Assembly (NCBI RefSeq): GCF_000330705.1
Contig: NZ_ANAM01000001.1
Location: 124,001-188,000, forward strand
Source of the DNA: Salinicoccus carnicancri Crm
Lineage (GTDB): Bacteria; Bacillota; Bacilli; Staphylococcales; Salinicoccaceae
DNA length: 64,000 nt
Direction of reading: 5' to 3'
Shown: positions 8,459 through 18,124 of the stretch, one piece after another
Layout of the letters: the number at the start of each line of letters is the position of its first letter
How positions within the stretch are numbered: position 1 is the stretch's first letter
Program-made: the position numbers and the translations under genes
The notes under the pieces: generated by a model
Database searches by the model: none
Told to the model about the DNA's origin: nothing
Seen by the model: the letters and a program-made list of their open reading frames with translations, nothing else

Positions 8459-10716
8459 CATTCACTGATGTACCTGCCGAGGTGTTTTGCCGTGGGCGAG
8501 CCGCTGATGCCGGGAAGTCCGCCCGGGAATCCGCTGTACATCACGCTGCCGCCGCGTGCGCCGGGTCCCGGGCCGACGTCGACAATCCAGTCCGCATGGG
8601 TCATCATTGTGAGATTATGCTCGATCAGTATGACTGTATTGCCCTGTGAGATCAGCTGTTCGAAACATGCGAGCAGTCTCGGGATATCATCCTCATGAAG
8701 CCCGGTCGTAGGTTCATCGAAGATGAAAATCTGCCCTGTTGCCTCGCTGTCCATATATCTGCTGAGTTTAATGCGTTGGATCTCCCCGCCGGATAGCGTA
8801 TCAAGTGACTGTCCCAGTGTCATATAATGAAGGCCTGTCGCTTCGAGGTGTCTGAGACGGGTAATGACACCGATGTTTTGCCTGAACACTGTCAATGCCT
8901 CTTCGACGGTCAATGCCAGCACATCTGCGATGGAATATCCTTCCACTTTCGCTTCAAGGACCTCCGGACGGTAACGTGTACCGCCGCAGACTTCGCAGAT
9001 TTGGGAGAAATCCGGCATGAATGCAAGCTCGGTCCTGATGACACCCCTGCCACCGCATTCCGGACATGCCCCTTCCGAGTTATAGCTGAACTTGGCTTTT
9101 TTCAGGCCGGTCCGCCGGCTGAAGAAAGAACGGATGTCGTCGAAGAGGTCCATGTATGTCAGCAGGTTGGAACGGCTTGAAGCGTGCACCGGCTTCTGAT
9201 TGATGAATATGCTTTCCGGTGAACGGCTGAGTCCTGCGGCAAGCAGTGTGCTCTTTCCGGAACCGGCAACACCCGTGATGACGGACAGCGCCTCTTTGGG
9301 GATATCCACTGATACATCCGTCAGATTGTTGCGCGTGATATTTTCAAGACTGATGAAACTATCCGGCTGCCGCGGAGTATCCTTCAGCCGGTGACTCCGT
9401 CTCAGCGCTTCACCGGTAGGTGTTTCCGACTCTGTCAGTTCCTGATACGTGCCGCTGAAGATGACTTCTCCCCCGTGCCTTCCCGCGCCGGGCCCGATAT
9501 CGATGACATGGTCTGCAATGCGTATGACGTCAGGATCGTGTTCGACAACGAGGACGGTATTTCCCTTATCCCGTATCGAACACATGATGCCATTGATCTT
9601 CTCAATGTCCTCCGGGTGCAGTCCGACGCTCGGCTCATCGATGATGTAGACAAGATCTGTAAGCGGACTGTTCAGATGACGGATCAGTTTTATCCGCTGT
9701 GACTCACCGCCCGACAGTGTCGGTGTTTCCCGGTCGAGCGTCAAATAGTTCAGACCCACATAGGAAAGGGACCGGAGCTGTTCGAGCAGCGGTTTGATGA
9801 TGAATACCGCCTTCTCATCTTTCAGCGTTTCAAGGAATGAAATGGCATCATCAATGGACAGGGCGGTAAATTCGGCAATGTCCAGGTCTGCTACTTTACA
9901 GCCGAGTACTTTGGGATTGAGTCTTTTACCATCGCATGCAGGACATTTACGGGAGCTGACGACCCGATCCACATCCTCCAGGAAGCGCTTCTTTTCGAAG
10001 TTGTCATTCAAGAGGAAAGAGCGCCTGAAACGGTGGATGAGTCCTTCGAATTTTGCGGTCCGCGGCCAGTTTTCAGGCGGGTTCTTCAGTTTCCTCGGTT
10101 TGGTGTGGAGGAAAGTTTCCATCTCCTCCTCTGTATAGTCTCTGAGTTTCTTGTCGTTATCAAAGAGACCGCTGTATAAATAACGTTTTCCCCGCCAGCT
10201 GTCCGGCCTGAAAGATGGAAATCTGATGGCATCCTCATTGAGTGAACGGTCAAAATCCAGCAGCTCGGAAAGATCGATGTCCTCCACATAGCCGAGCCCC
10301 TGGCATTTTTCACACATGCCGACCGGGTTGTTAAATGAAAATACATTGGAATAGCCGACGAACGGTTCTCCGATGCGGGACCAGAGCAGCCTGACCGTGG
10401 AGTATATATCCGAAATGGTGCCCACCGTCGATCTGGAGTTACCCCCCAGCCTTTTCTGGTTTATGATCATTGCCACCGGCAGATTTTCTATATGGTCGAC
10501 ATCCGCCTTTTCGAAGCGGGTCAGCTGATACTGCATATAGCTGGAATATGTCTCATTCAACAGGCGTTCTGATTCGGCTGCGAGTGTGCTGAATACAAGG
10601 GATGATTTTCCGGAACCGGAACGGCCGGTGAACACTGTGAGACGATGCTTTGGTATATCCACTGACACATTTTTTAAATTGTTCTGTTTGGCGCCGATTA
10701 TGCGTATCTCTGACAT
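8458..10716 (-). CDS. Short UvrA paralogue (UvrA2-type ABC ATPase)
   Basis: A 752-residue protein with two UvrA-type ABC modules. It has Walker A (TGRSGSGKSSLVF and TGVAGSGKSTLL), signature loops LSGGESQRIKL and LSGGEIQRIKL, and zinc-finger cysteines (CEKCQGLGY, CPACDGKRL, CPECGGRG with CEVCGGTRY). Full UvrA is about 940 residues; here the UvrB-binding insertion after the first Walker A region is missing, as in class II UvrA paralogues. Those relatives are linked to tolerance of DNA-binding drugs rather than canonical excision repair. The start has an AGGTG-type RBS. It lies 42 bases after the CHAP gene on the same strand and may be co-transcribed with it. Confidence 0.85.
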   Translation of the reverse strand: MSEIRIIGAKQNNLKNVSVDIPKHRLTVFTGRSGSGKSSLVFSTLAAESERLLNETYSSYMQYQLTRFEKADVDHIENLPVAMIINQKRLGGNSRSTVGTISDIYSTVRLLWSRIGEPFVGYSNVFSFNNPVGMCEKCQGLGYVEDIDLSELLDFDRSLNEDAIRFPSFRPDSWRGKRYLYSGLFDNDKKLRDYTEEEMETFLHTKPRKLKNPPENWPRTAKFEGLIHRFRRSFLLNDNFEKKRFLEDVDRVVSSRKCPACDGKRLNPKVLGCKVADLDIAEFTALSIDDAISFLETLKDEKAVFIIKPLLEQLRSLSYVGLNYLTLDRETPTLSGGESQRIKLIRHLNSPLTDLVYIIDEPSVGLHPEDIEKINGIMCSIRDKGNTVLVVEHDPDVIRIADHVIDIGPGAGRHGGEVIFSGTYQELTESETPTGEALRRSHRLKDTPRQPDSFISLENITRNNLTDVSVDIPKEALSVITGVAGSGKSTLLAAGLSRSPESIFINQKPVHASSRSNLLTYMDLFDDIRSFFSRRTGLKKAKFSYNSEGACPECGGRGVIRTELAFMPDFSQICEVCGGTRYRPEVLEAKVEGYSIADVLALTVEEALTVFRQNIGVITRLRHLEATGLHYMTLGQSLDTLSGGEIQRIKLSRYMDSEATGQIFIFDEPTTGLHEDDIPRLLACFEQLISQGNTVILIEHNLTMMTHADWIVDVGPGPGARGGSVMYSGFPGGLPGISGSPTAKHLGRYISE

Positions 10717-10758
10717 GGGGATTCACCTCTTTGATGTATTTTCCCATCCGGCAAAAAT

Positions 10759-11247
10759 CTATGCGGATTCTCCGCCGCCATGGGGATTTTCTTTCGGATG
10801 GATGTATCGGTACTGATCCGTATCGCCGGCATCGATTGTCCGACTGGTGACTTCATATGCTTCAGCGAAGTTCATCTCGGAAATCTCAATTGAACCGTCA
10901 TCATTCACAGTCTCGATATAGGCGACATGCCCGAGCTCCCCCCGTTCAGTCTGGAGGATCGCCCCTTCAGCCGGCTCTGCATTGACCATATAGCCGTCTT
11001 CTGCGGCCTTCTCCGCCCAATGTTCTGCGTCACTCCAGCTTTTTTCTATCATGTTTCCATCAGTTTTCACCTGTTCGAAAATATAATGGGTGCACTGGCC
11101 TTCATCATATCTGTTGTACTTCATCGGGTCGGGGGTAATGGTATATTGAATCTCTTTTACAAACCCTTCTTCAGAATGGTCATTGAAGGCGATGAACCCT
11201 GTCACCAAAAGAATCAGTATGGTTGCTGTAAGAATTGTCCTTTTCAT
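10759..11247 (-). CDS. Secreted or membrane-anchored CHAP-domain protein
   Basis: A 162-residue protein with an N-terminal hydrophobic segment (about residues 4-21) and a CHAP fold. The catalytic cysteine is in YDEGQCTHYIFEQ and the histidine in ELGHVAYIETV. CHAP domains are cysteine amidases or endopeptidases of peptidoglycan. There is no LysM or SH3 wall-binding domain, so it is a minimal enzyme held near the membrane or released. Its substrate is inferred from the family. No dedicated terminator lies between it and the UvrA-like gene. Confidence 0.8.
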   Translation of the reverse strand: MKRTILTATILILLVTGFIAFNDHSEEGFVKEIQYTITPDPMKYNRYDEGQCTHYIFEQVKTDGNMIEKSWSDAEHWAEKAAEDGYMVNAEPAEGAILQTERGELGHVAYIETVNDDGSIEISEMNFAEAYEVTSRTIDAGDTDQYRYIHPKENPHGGGESA

Positions 11248-11310
11248 TCATTTTCCTGCCCTTATATTTTACTGGCTGATATTATACACGGGTAAGCACG
11301 GTATTTTAAT

Positions 11311-13953
11311 CTATCTGCTCATGCGGCTTTGAACCACTTTCATAACTTCCATCATGATGACGGACAGGAGGGCAAGTCCTGTTGCATACAGCCATTCCAT
11401 GATGCCGAATTCCGGCGGGATATTGAAGATTTCCCTCACGAGAGGCAGTGTTGTCATACCATAGAGGGCAAATCCGAGTATCACCGCACCGATGACATAT
11501 CTGTTATGGAAAAATCCGGCGCCGAACGCCGTCTGTGTATTGGACCTTGCCGCAAATGTCTGGAGAGTCCTGGACAGGATCAGAGTCGTAAATGCCATTG
11601 CCACGCCGATTTCCACAGAGGAACCGAGTCCGGTATGGAAGGAGATGATGACGGCGAGAGCGATCAGGATGCCTCGGGTGACGACGGCTTTCATCGTTCC
11701 GCCTGCGAAAATTCCCTCGTCGACATCCCGCGGTTTGCGGTTCATCACATCCGGTTCGGATTTTTCCATGCCGAGTGCAATCGCCGGCAGTGAATCATTG
11801 ACCAGGTTGATGAAAAGCAGTTGCAGCGCCGTGAATGGATTCGGCATGTTAAGCGTTACAGCATACAGTATGGCGATGATGGCGCCCAGGTTCCCCGCGA
11901 ATAAATAGCCGATGGATTTTTTAATGTTATCGAACACTGTCCGGCCGACGCCGACGGCATTTACGATCGAGACGAAATTATCATCTGTCAGTATCATCGC
12001 AGAAGAGTCCTTGGCGACTTCAGTGCCGCTGCCCATGGCAATGCCTATATCTGCCTGCTTCAGTGCCGGGGCGTCATTGACGCCGTCACCGGTCATGGCT
12101 GTAATGACATCCCTGCGCTGCCATGCCCGGACGATGCGTATTTTATTCTCCGGTGATACACGGGCGTATACAGAGATGCTTTCCAGTTTATCTTCAAGCT
12201 CCTCTTCTGTCATATCGTCGAGTTCCCTGCCTGTAACGGCGATATCACCTTCCTGCATCAGACCGATTTCACGGGCGATTGCCTGGGCGGTGATTTTATG
12301 GTCACCCGTTATCATGACGGTACGGATGCCGGCCTTCCTGGATTCTTCGATGGAGCCGTATACCGCTTCGCGCGGGGGATCCATCATGGCCATAAGACCG
12401 GTAAGCACTATGTCAGTTTCATCATCATGAGTGATTGCGGCATCTTTGGAGTCGAGTCTCCTGTAGCCGAACGCAAGCCCCCTCAGTGCCTGCTCTGAAA
12501 ATGATTCATATGCATCCTGGAACTTCTGCAGCATATTTCCGTCAAGCGGGCGTTCCTCGCCGTCGATGAGGACATATCCCGCACGTTCGAATATGACATC
12601 CGGTCCGCCCTTGACGAGCATCATCGGGATGCTGTCGATCTCATGGACCGTGGACATGAGCTTACGGTCGGAGTCAAACGGCAGTTCCGACTCTCTCGGG
12701 TATCTGTTTCGTATCTCTTCATAATCCCCGTTTTTGGCATTTGCAAAGTTGATCAGTGCGACCTCGGTCGGATCGCCGATCGGGTCGCCAGCTTTGTTGA
12801 TATATGAGTCGTTGCAGAGTACGCCGATATTGACAAGCAGCCTTTCGGACGTGCTCCAGTCTTCAGGATTATCCGTCAGGCTGTCCCTGGAGCTGCCCGG
12901 TATGAAGAGGTCCGTCACTGTCATCTTATTCTGTGTCAGTGTTCCTGTCTTGTCCGTGCAGATGATGCTCGTTGAACCCAGTGTTTCAACCGCCGGCAGC
13001 TTTCTGATGATGGCATGCTGTTTTGCCATCTTGTTCGTTCCCACTGAGAGTACGATGGTCACTATGGACTGCAGTGCCTCCGGTATGGCGGCAACGGCTA
13101 TGGCCACAGAGAACATCAGGGCGTTGAGCAATGCCGTTGTTGTATCGACGTTACTATCGCCAAACCAGATGCGTGCAGCCTGTACGGCGAAAATCAATAT
13201 ACAGAGCATAAGTATGCCAATGCCGAGCTTTTTACTGAAGCTGTTCAGCTTAAGCTGCAGCGGTGTCTGTTTTTGTTCCGCAGTGGAGAGCATGTCAGCA
13301 ATCTTGCCGATCTCGGTCTGTTCGGCAGTGCCGGTAACGACGAAGGTGCCGCGACCGTATACGACCAGGGAACTCGAAAACAGCATGTTGTGCCTGTCTC
13401 CGAGCACAGCCTCTTCCCGGATGGTTTCTATGCCTTTTTCAACTGCTTCGGACTCACCGGTGAGCATTCCCTCGTTCACTTTGAGTGAGCCGCTCTCGAT
13501 GATCCGGCCATCGGCAGGCACATAGTCGCCCGCCTCCAGGAATACGATATCCCCCGGCACGAGCTCTTTTGACGGCAATGTCATCTTTGTGCCGTCCCGG
13601 AGGACATTTGCCTCCGGAGCAGACATGTCCTGCAATGCCTCGAGTGAGTTTTCCGCCTTTTTTGTCTGGACGACGCTGATGACGGCATTGATAAGCAGCA
13701 CCAGGAAGATGATTGCGGATTCCGCAATTTCACCGAGTGCAATCTGGACACCTGCTGCAACAAGGAGCACGATGACCATCGCATCCTTGAAAGTCTCCAG
13801 GAAGAGTTTCAGGGTAGAAGCCTTCTCCTTTTCTTTGATTTCGTTATAGCCGTATTCTTCGAGCCGGTCTGAAGCTTCCGGTTTCGACAGACCTTTTTCT
13901 GATGTATCCACTTCATCGAAAACTGCTTCAATGCTTTTCTGGTAAATGGTCAT
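11311..13953 (-). CDS. P2-type cation-transporting ATPase (Ca2+/Mn2+ exporter family)
   Basis: An 880-residue P-type ATPase with the full set of motifs: phosphatase loop MLTGESEAVEKG, phosphorylation site IICTDKTGTLTQNKM, hinge TGDGVNDAPALKQADIGIAMG, and N-terminal cation ATPase domain. The M4 site reads VAAIPEALQSIV where sarcoplasmic-type Ca2+ pumps have PEGLP, and M6 reads NLVNDSLPA. Such PacL/YoaB-like pumps export Ca2+ or Mn2+ across the membrane. The leader carries a yybP-ykoY riboswitch, a Mn2+ sensor, so Mn2+ efflux is the best guess. The ATG at 13953 has GGAGG eleven bases upstream. Single-gene unit. Confidence 0.88.
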   Translation of the reverse strand: MTIYQKSIEAVFDEVDTSEKGLSKPEASDRLEEYGYNEIKEKEKASTLKLFLETFKDAMVIVLLVAAGVQIALGEIAESAIIFLVLLINAVISVVQTKKAENSLEALQDMSAPEANVLRDGTKMTLPSKELVPGDIVFLEAGDYVPADGRIIESGSLKVNEGMLTGESEAVEKGIETIREEAVLGDRHNMLFSSSLVVYGRGTFVVTGTAEQTEIGKIADMLSTAEQKQTPLQLKLNSFSKKLGIGILMLCILIFAVQAARIWFGDSNVDTTTALLNALMFSVAIAVAAIPEALQSIVTIVLSVGTNKMAKQHAIIRKLPAVETLGSTSIICTDKTGTLTQNKMTVTDLFIPGSSRDSLTDNPEDWSTSERLLVNIGVLCNDSYINKAGDPIGDPTEVALINFANAKNGDYEEIRNRYPRESELPFDSDRKLMSTVHEIDSIPMMLVKGGPDVIFERAGYVLIDGEERPLDGNMLQKFQDAYESFSEQALRGLAFGYRRLDSKDAAITHDDETDIVLTGLMAMMDPPREAVYGSIEESRKAGIRTVMITGDHKITAQAIAREIGLMQEGDIAVTGRELDDMTEEELEDKLESISVYARVSPENKIRIVRAWQRRDVITAMTGDGVNDAPALKQADIGIAMGSGTEVAKDSSAMILTDDNFVSIVNAVGVGRTVFDNIKKSIGYLFAGNLGAIIAILYAVTLNMPNPFTALQLLFINLVNDSLPAIALGMEKSEPDVMNRKPRDVDEGIFAGGTMKAVVTRGILIALAVIISFHTGLGSSVEIGVAMAFTTLILSRTLQTFAARSNTQTAFGAGFFHNRYVIGAVILGFALYGMTTLPLVREIFNIPPEFGIMEWLYATGLALLSVIMMEVMKVVQSRMSR

Positions 13954-13998
13954 TTATGATTGTTTCCTCCTTTTGGGATATGGGAAGAGTGACAAAAA

Positions 13999-14033
13999 GC
14001 GAGACCTTCACCCCGGGGGGCAAAGGTCTCGCT
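13999..14033 (-). terminator. Riboswitch-controlled terminator in the ATPase leader
   Basis: On the minus strand AGCGAGACCTT pairs with AAGGTCTCGCT, followed by TTTTTG. It sits between the aptamer and the ATPase start codon. Its 5' arm shares bases with the proposed P1 strand of the aptamer (14021-14026), so the two structures are mutually exclusive. This is the usual expression platform of a transcriptional ON switch. Confidence 0.85.
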
Positions 14034-14143
14034 GAGCAATATCTGCCAATAAAACCGATGGAATCCTCCATGAAATGACGGCTTTATTTTGAAAAAGGAT
14101 ACACCTTTTCCAACGCTACTCCCCTTTGACGGTCAGTCAAAGA
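14021..14143 (-). promoter_or_regulatory. yybP-ykoY manganese riboswitch aptamer
   Basis: The minus-strand leader contains CAAAGGGGAGTAGC, the hallmark of the yybP-ykoY aptamer, and then the second conserved half with GCCGTC and ATCGGTTTTATTGGC. CAAAGG (14128-14123) can pair with CCTTTG (14026-14021) to close helix P1. This RNA class binds Mn2+ and turns on exporters. When P1 forms, the downstream terminator 5' arm is sequestered and transcription should continue into the P-type ATPase gene. Boundaries are approximate. Confidence 0.88.
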
Positions 14144-14160
14144 ATAATATTATTAATTGG

Positions 14161-14190
14161 ATTATAACACGTCCATCTTCAAATTGATAA
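14161..14190 (-). promoter_or_regulatory. Probable SigA promoter for the riboswitch-ATPase unit
   Basis: Minus-strand TTATCA, 18-bp spacer and TATAAT, placed about 20 bases upstream of the aptamer. The -10 is perfect; the -35 is weak. Confidence 0.55.
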
Positions 14191-14208
14191 AATAGCGACT
14201 GCCCTGCA

Positions 14209-16140
14209 TTATTCGATATACCTGTAGGACATCAGCTTTTTGAGCATCCTGATTTCCTCCTGCAGTTTTTCGCCGATATTGGTGTCGCGTACTTTCTTCC
14301 TTTCCAGCTCCTCATCGACAACACGTCTTACAGAGAGCACATCGGCACCGTCAAGCAGGACATTCTTCTTGGAGTTGAAATGCTGGTGGGCGACAAGCTG
14401 CATACCGAAAGAGTTATAGAGCAGTGTATAGCCGGCTATTCCCGTAGTCGACTGGTAGGCTTTGGAAAAGCCGCCATCGATGACGATCATCTTGCCGTTC
14501 GCCTTGATGGGATCCTCCCCGTCTATTTCCTTCACCGGCGTGTGGCCGTTGATGATCCTGCCCTGGTCCGGGTCAAGATCGAACTCTGCGAGCATCTTGC
14601 GGCACATGGTGCTATCTTCCCGCAGATGGTAGTATGGGTTCTTTTCCTCCTTATGGGATGCTTTGTCCTTGATGAAATAGCGTTCAAATGTGGTCATTGC
14701 GCGCTTGCCGAAAAGGGAGGAGTATTTCCCGGTCCAGAGGTACCAGACAAGGTCGGTCGCCAGGTCATCTGTCGTCTCTTTGTCCTGGAAAGACTTGCGG
14801 AGATAATCCTCGAACTGGTCCAGCAGCTCCCGGCCCCCGTATATCCTACCGTCGATCTCCATCTGTTCCATCTCACCGTTCTCATCCACAGGGATGCAGC
14901 CGTGGATGAGAAGGTTGCCGTTATACTTCAGGTACAGGCTTCCCTTTTTCATCAGGAAATTCATATGGCGCCTGAGCTTTTCGGACTGCTGTACGGAAAG
15001 CAGGAGCTTGTTGATGACCTCTTCCTCCTCCGGAAGCATCCTGGCCGGGTCTTCCCGGTCCACGGTGGCAAAGCAGGTGTTTTCAAGCGGATACGTCTTG
15101 TTGTAGACGGTGATCTCCTGCCTGTCGTAATCGACTTTCTCCAGTACAAGCCTTTCCTCCATGTCGAAGTACGGCCGGCGCTTGATGATCGGGCTTTCCA
15201 GCTTGAACTGGATCATGGCGATCGCCTGATGTATTTTTGTAATCTGTAGCTTCTCCACATCCGAAAGCTCCTGATCGGCGGTTTTCTTCGGGTGGAAGGC
15301 AGGGTTGTCACCATAGTATTTTTCCGCCAGGTTGACCAGCGGCCGCAGATTGATGCCGTATGCATCCTCGATGATATCCAGATTGTCATAGCGGGCGCAT
15401 ATTCTGAGGATGTTGGCCAGGCAGACTTTGGAACCCGCATATGCGCCGATCCAGAGCACGTCATGATTCCCCCATTGTATATCAAGGGAGTGGTAATCGA
15501 TCAGGGTCTCCATGATCTTGTCCGGCTCCGGCCCTCTGTCATATATGTCACCGACGACATGAAGGTGGTTGACGACGAGACGCTGGGTCGTGTATGACAT
15601 GCCGATGATCAGCTTGTCGGCCTGGCCGAGTGCGATGATCTGCTGGACAAGTTTTTCGTAGTATGGTTTTTTATTGCTGAACTCGTCGCTCTTATAGAGC
15701 AGCTCCTCGATGATGAAGACGAACTGCTCCGGAAGCGCCTTGCGGAGTTTGGAGCGGGTGTATTTGGACGAAGCATACGCAATCAGTTCGATCATCTGAT
15801 CAATCTTCGTGACGTACCACGCATCCAAGTCTTTTTTCGATTCGAACTGGTTTCTGATCAGTTGGAGCTTTTCTTCAGGATAGTAGACCAGCGCCGCAAA
15901 CTGGCTGATCTCTTCCTCGCTGAGTGTGTCTTTGAAAATATCAGTGATCTTCTGCCTGACATTCCCGGAGCCATTTCTTAAAACATGCTGGAATGCCTGG
16001 AACTCCCCGTGCAGGTCGCTGACGAAATGCTCAGTCCCCTTGGGGAGATCGAGAATGGCTTCCAAATTGATTATTTCCGTGGCCACTTTTTCTTCCTGGT
16101 CAAATTTTTCAGCAAGTAAATCCAAATACTTTGTTTCCAA
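14209..16140 (-). CDS. fbp: Fructose-1,6-bisphosphatase class III
   Basis: A 643-residue gluconeogenic enzyme that hydrolyses fructose 1,6-bisphosphate to fructose 6-phosphate in the cytoplasm. It has the class III (Firmicutes) signature: [20 protein letters not shown] near the N-terminus, [15 protein letters not shown] and [10 protein letters not shown], which are calcineurin-like metal-binding motifs (D, H, N, H). The length matches family members of about 640-670 residues. I place the start at TTG 16140, which follows AGGAGG at a spacing of ten and matches where homologues begin ([12 protein letters not shown]). The frame is open a further 30 codons upstream, but that stretch does not resemble the family. 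The gene is a single unit with no obvious terminator before the next gene's promoter. Confidence 0.93.
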   Translation of the reverse strand: METKYLDLLAEKFDQEEKVATEIINLEAILDLPKGTEHFVSDLHGEFQAFQHVLRNGSGNVRQKITDIFKDTLSEEEISQFAALVYYPEEKLQLIRNQFESKKDLDAWYVTKIDQMIELIAYASSKYTRSKLRKALPEQFVFIIEELLYKSDEFSNKKPYYEKLVQQIIALGQADKLIIGMSYTTQRLVVNHLHVVGDIYDRGPEPDKIMETLIDYHSLDIQWGNHDVLWIGAYAGSKVCLANILRICARYDNLDIIEDAYGINLRPLVNLAEKYYGDNPAFHPKKTADQELSDVEKLQITKIHQAIAMIQFKLESPIIKRRPYFDMEERLVLEKVDYDRQEITVYNKTYPLENTCFATVDREDPARMLPEEEEVINKLLLSVQQSEKLRRHMNFLMKKGSLYLKYNGNLLIHGCIPVDENGEMEQMEIDGRIYGGRELLDQFEDYLRKSFQDKETTDDLATDLVWYLWTGKYSSLFGKRAMTTFERYFIKDKASHKEEKNPYYHLREDSTMCRKMLAEFDLDPDQGRIINGHTPVKEIDGEDPIKANGKMIVIDGGFSKAYQSTTGIAGYTLLYNSFGMQLVAHQHFNSKKNVLLDGADVLSVRRVVDEELERKKVRDTNIGEKLQEEIRMLKKLMSYRYIE

Positions 16141-16291
16141 GACTGCATATCCTCCTCTGATTGACGGCCGGGGTGAATTCTCAGGCGGCCGAATATGATG
16201 TATCACTAACATTATACTAGATTTAGTCAATCAAACGCTTCCATAATAAGAATAACATCTATTCTCATGTGAATTAACAGGTATGGAATCA

Positions 16292-16317
16292 AAAAAGCAC
16301 AGACCGGGGGTCTGTGC
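16292..16317 (-). terminator. Terminator of the first BCCT gene
   Basis: GCACAGACC / GGTCTGTGC nine-bp stem with a GGG-type loop and a minus-strand TTTTTT tail, just after the BCCT stop codon. Confidence 0.85.
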
Positions 16318-16325
16318 TCATTCGA

Positions 16326-17957
16326 CTATATACCTTTTGTTTCATCTTCTTTTTCTTCAACGTATGTCTCAATATCTTCCTGGTGTTCTTCGGGGGTACT
16401 TTCCAGGTAAGCCTGCATGCGCTTTTTATTCGGTGTGATGGAAAGACCAAGGTATTTTCTTTCAGTATTGGCATCTTTGTAAAATGCGACAACCATCAGA
16501 ATGACCACGATACTGAAAGGCAGTGCGGAAATGATGGCAGCCGACTGAAGGGCATTGAGCCCAGTCTCCCCTCCGGCTAACAGAAGGATGTAGGCAATTG
16601 AAGAGAGCGAAATACCCCATACGATCTTGACAATGGCAGGCGGCGTGAGTGACCCGAATGTCGTCTGCATGCCGAGAACGAAAGTAGCGGAATCTGCAGA
16701 TGTGATGAAGAATACTGAGACAAGTATTATGGCGACAATGGAAAGCAGTGATCCCACAGGCATTTCATTGAATATCGCAAAGAGCTGTGTTTCAGGAGCC
16801 ATGTCGAAGATGCCCGGTGTATCCTGTCCGACTGTGATGCCGGTCATGCCGAACACGCTGAACCAGATGATGCTGACAATCGTCGGGACGAAAAGCACGG
16901 CACCGACGAATTCACGGATGGTGCGTCCGCGAGAGATTCTGGCGATGAAAATGCCGACAAACGGACTCCAGCTCATCCACCAGCCCCAGTAATATATGGT
17001 CCAGTCCTTGAGCCATGCGCTCTTCTGTTCATTCAGCGTTGCGACATCAAAGCTGTTTTCCAGGAATGTCTGCAGATAGAGGCCTGTGGATTGGGTCATC
17101 ATGTTGAGGATGATCATTGTCGGACCGACTATCAGTACGGTCGCAAATAATATGCCGGCAAAGACCATGTTGGTGTTACTTAAATACTGGATGCCCTTGC
17201 TCAGACCGCTCCATGCACTGATCAGGAACAGACAGGTGACGACAGCGATGATGACGCCCTGTACGATGATGTTATTCGGCAGACCGAACAGGTAATTGAG
17301 GCCGCCATTGATCTGCAGCGCGCCAACGCCGAGTGATACGGCGACCCCGATGATGGTGGCGAATACTGCCAGGACATCAACAACGGTGCCCAGGACGCCA
17401 TCGACCCGGTTCCCGAATATCGGACGGAGTGTCTTGGAAAGAAGTCCGCTTTCCCCTTTTCTGAACTGGGAGTATGCAAGCGCCAGTGCCACAACACCAT
17501 ACATCGCCCAGGCGTGGAAGCCGTAGTGCAGGAATGTGGAGCGCATAGATTCCAGAACAGCTGCATTCGTCTGTGGATCGGCGGAAGGCGGTGCTATGAA
17601 GTGCGATACCGGTTCTGATGCCCCGTAGAAGACGAGGCCGATACCCATACCTGCGCTGAACAGCATGGCAAACCAGGAAATCGTCCGGAATTCCGGCTTG
17701 TCATCCGGTTTTCCCAATTTCAGCTTGCCAATCGGGCTCAGCATCAGGAAAACGCAGAAGAATACCAGCAGCGTGGTCAGGATCATGTAGTACCAGCCGA
17801 AATATTCAGTGACCCAGGTCGAGATTGAGCCGGAAATGTCACCGAATTGATTCGGGAATACAGCACCGAGCACCACCAGTATGCCGACGATGACTGCAGA
17901 GTATGTGAATACGTTGGAGACAGTGCGTTTACGGTCTTTCGGATTATTGTTCATCAT
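16326..17957 (-). CDS. BCCT family osmolyte transporter (glycine betaine type), copy 1
   Basis: A 543-residue, 12-helix sodium- or proton-coupled uptake protein of the betaine/carnitine/choline family. The BCCT signature around helix 8 appears as DWTIYYWGWWMSWSPFVG then IARISRGRTIREF. Helix 4 shows GMGIGLVFYGASEP, the motif region that differs among betaine, choline and carnitine carriers. The C-terminal tail is charged (EEHQEDIETYVEEKEDE), as in osmosensing relatives. Two ATGs in tandem start the frame; the second (17954) is better spaced from GGGGAG. It resembles OpuD/BetL, so glycine betaine uptake under salt stress is likely. A paralogue of similar length lies at 27743-29356. Confidence 0.88.
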   Translation of the reverse strand: MMNNNPKDRKRTVSNVFTYSAVIVGILVVLGAVFPNQFGDISGSISTWVTEYFGWYYMILTTLLVFFCVFLMLSPIGKLKLGKPDDKPEFRTISWFAMLFSAGMGIGLVFYGASEPVSHFIAPPSADPQTNAAVLESMRSTFLHYGFHAWAMYGVVALALAYSQFRKGESGLLSKTLRPIFGNRVDGVLGTVVDVLAVFATIIGVAVSLGVGALQINGGLNYLFGLPNNIIVQGVIIAVVTCLFLISAWSGLSKGIQYLSNTNMVFAGILFATVLIVGPTMIILNMMTQSTGLYLQTFLENSFDVATLNEQKSAWLKDWTIYYWGWWMSWSPFVGIFIARISRGRTIREFVGAVLFVPTIVSIIWFSVFGMTGITVGQDTPGIFDMAPETQLFAIFNEMPVGSLLSIVAIILVSVFFITSADSATFVLGMQTTFGSLTPPAIVKIVWGISLSSIAYILLLAGGETGLNALQSAAIISALPFSIVVILMVVAFYKDANTERKYLGLSITPNKKRMQAYLESTPEEHQEDIETYVEEKEDETKGI

Positions 17958-18076
17958 TTTCTCCCCTTAGTTGAATTGCATCAAAATTACTGAATTTTTA
18001 TAAAGTAATTTACAAACATTAAGAGAATAACAATATTAGCGTTCCATTTCAAGTGCCCATTTCCGGAAAAACTCAT

Positions 18077-18109
18077 AAAAAAAGGGTCCATGGCATTAAC
18101 CATGACCCC
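18077..18109 (-). terminator. Terminator of the YflT-like stress gene
   Basis: Minus-strand GGGTCATGG pairs with CCATGGACCC (one bulge), followed by seven T residues. Confidence 0.8.
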
Positions 18110-18124
18110 ATCAGCGATACTCTA

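Noticed and set aside
14380-15249. A 289-codon frame on the plus strand within fbp
   Set aside because: It is antisense to a conserved enzyme and shows cysteine/valine-rich shadow composition.
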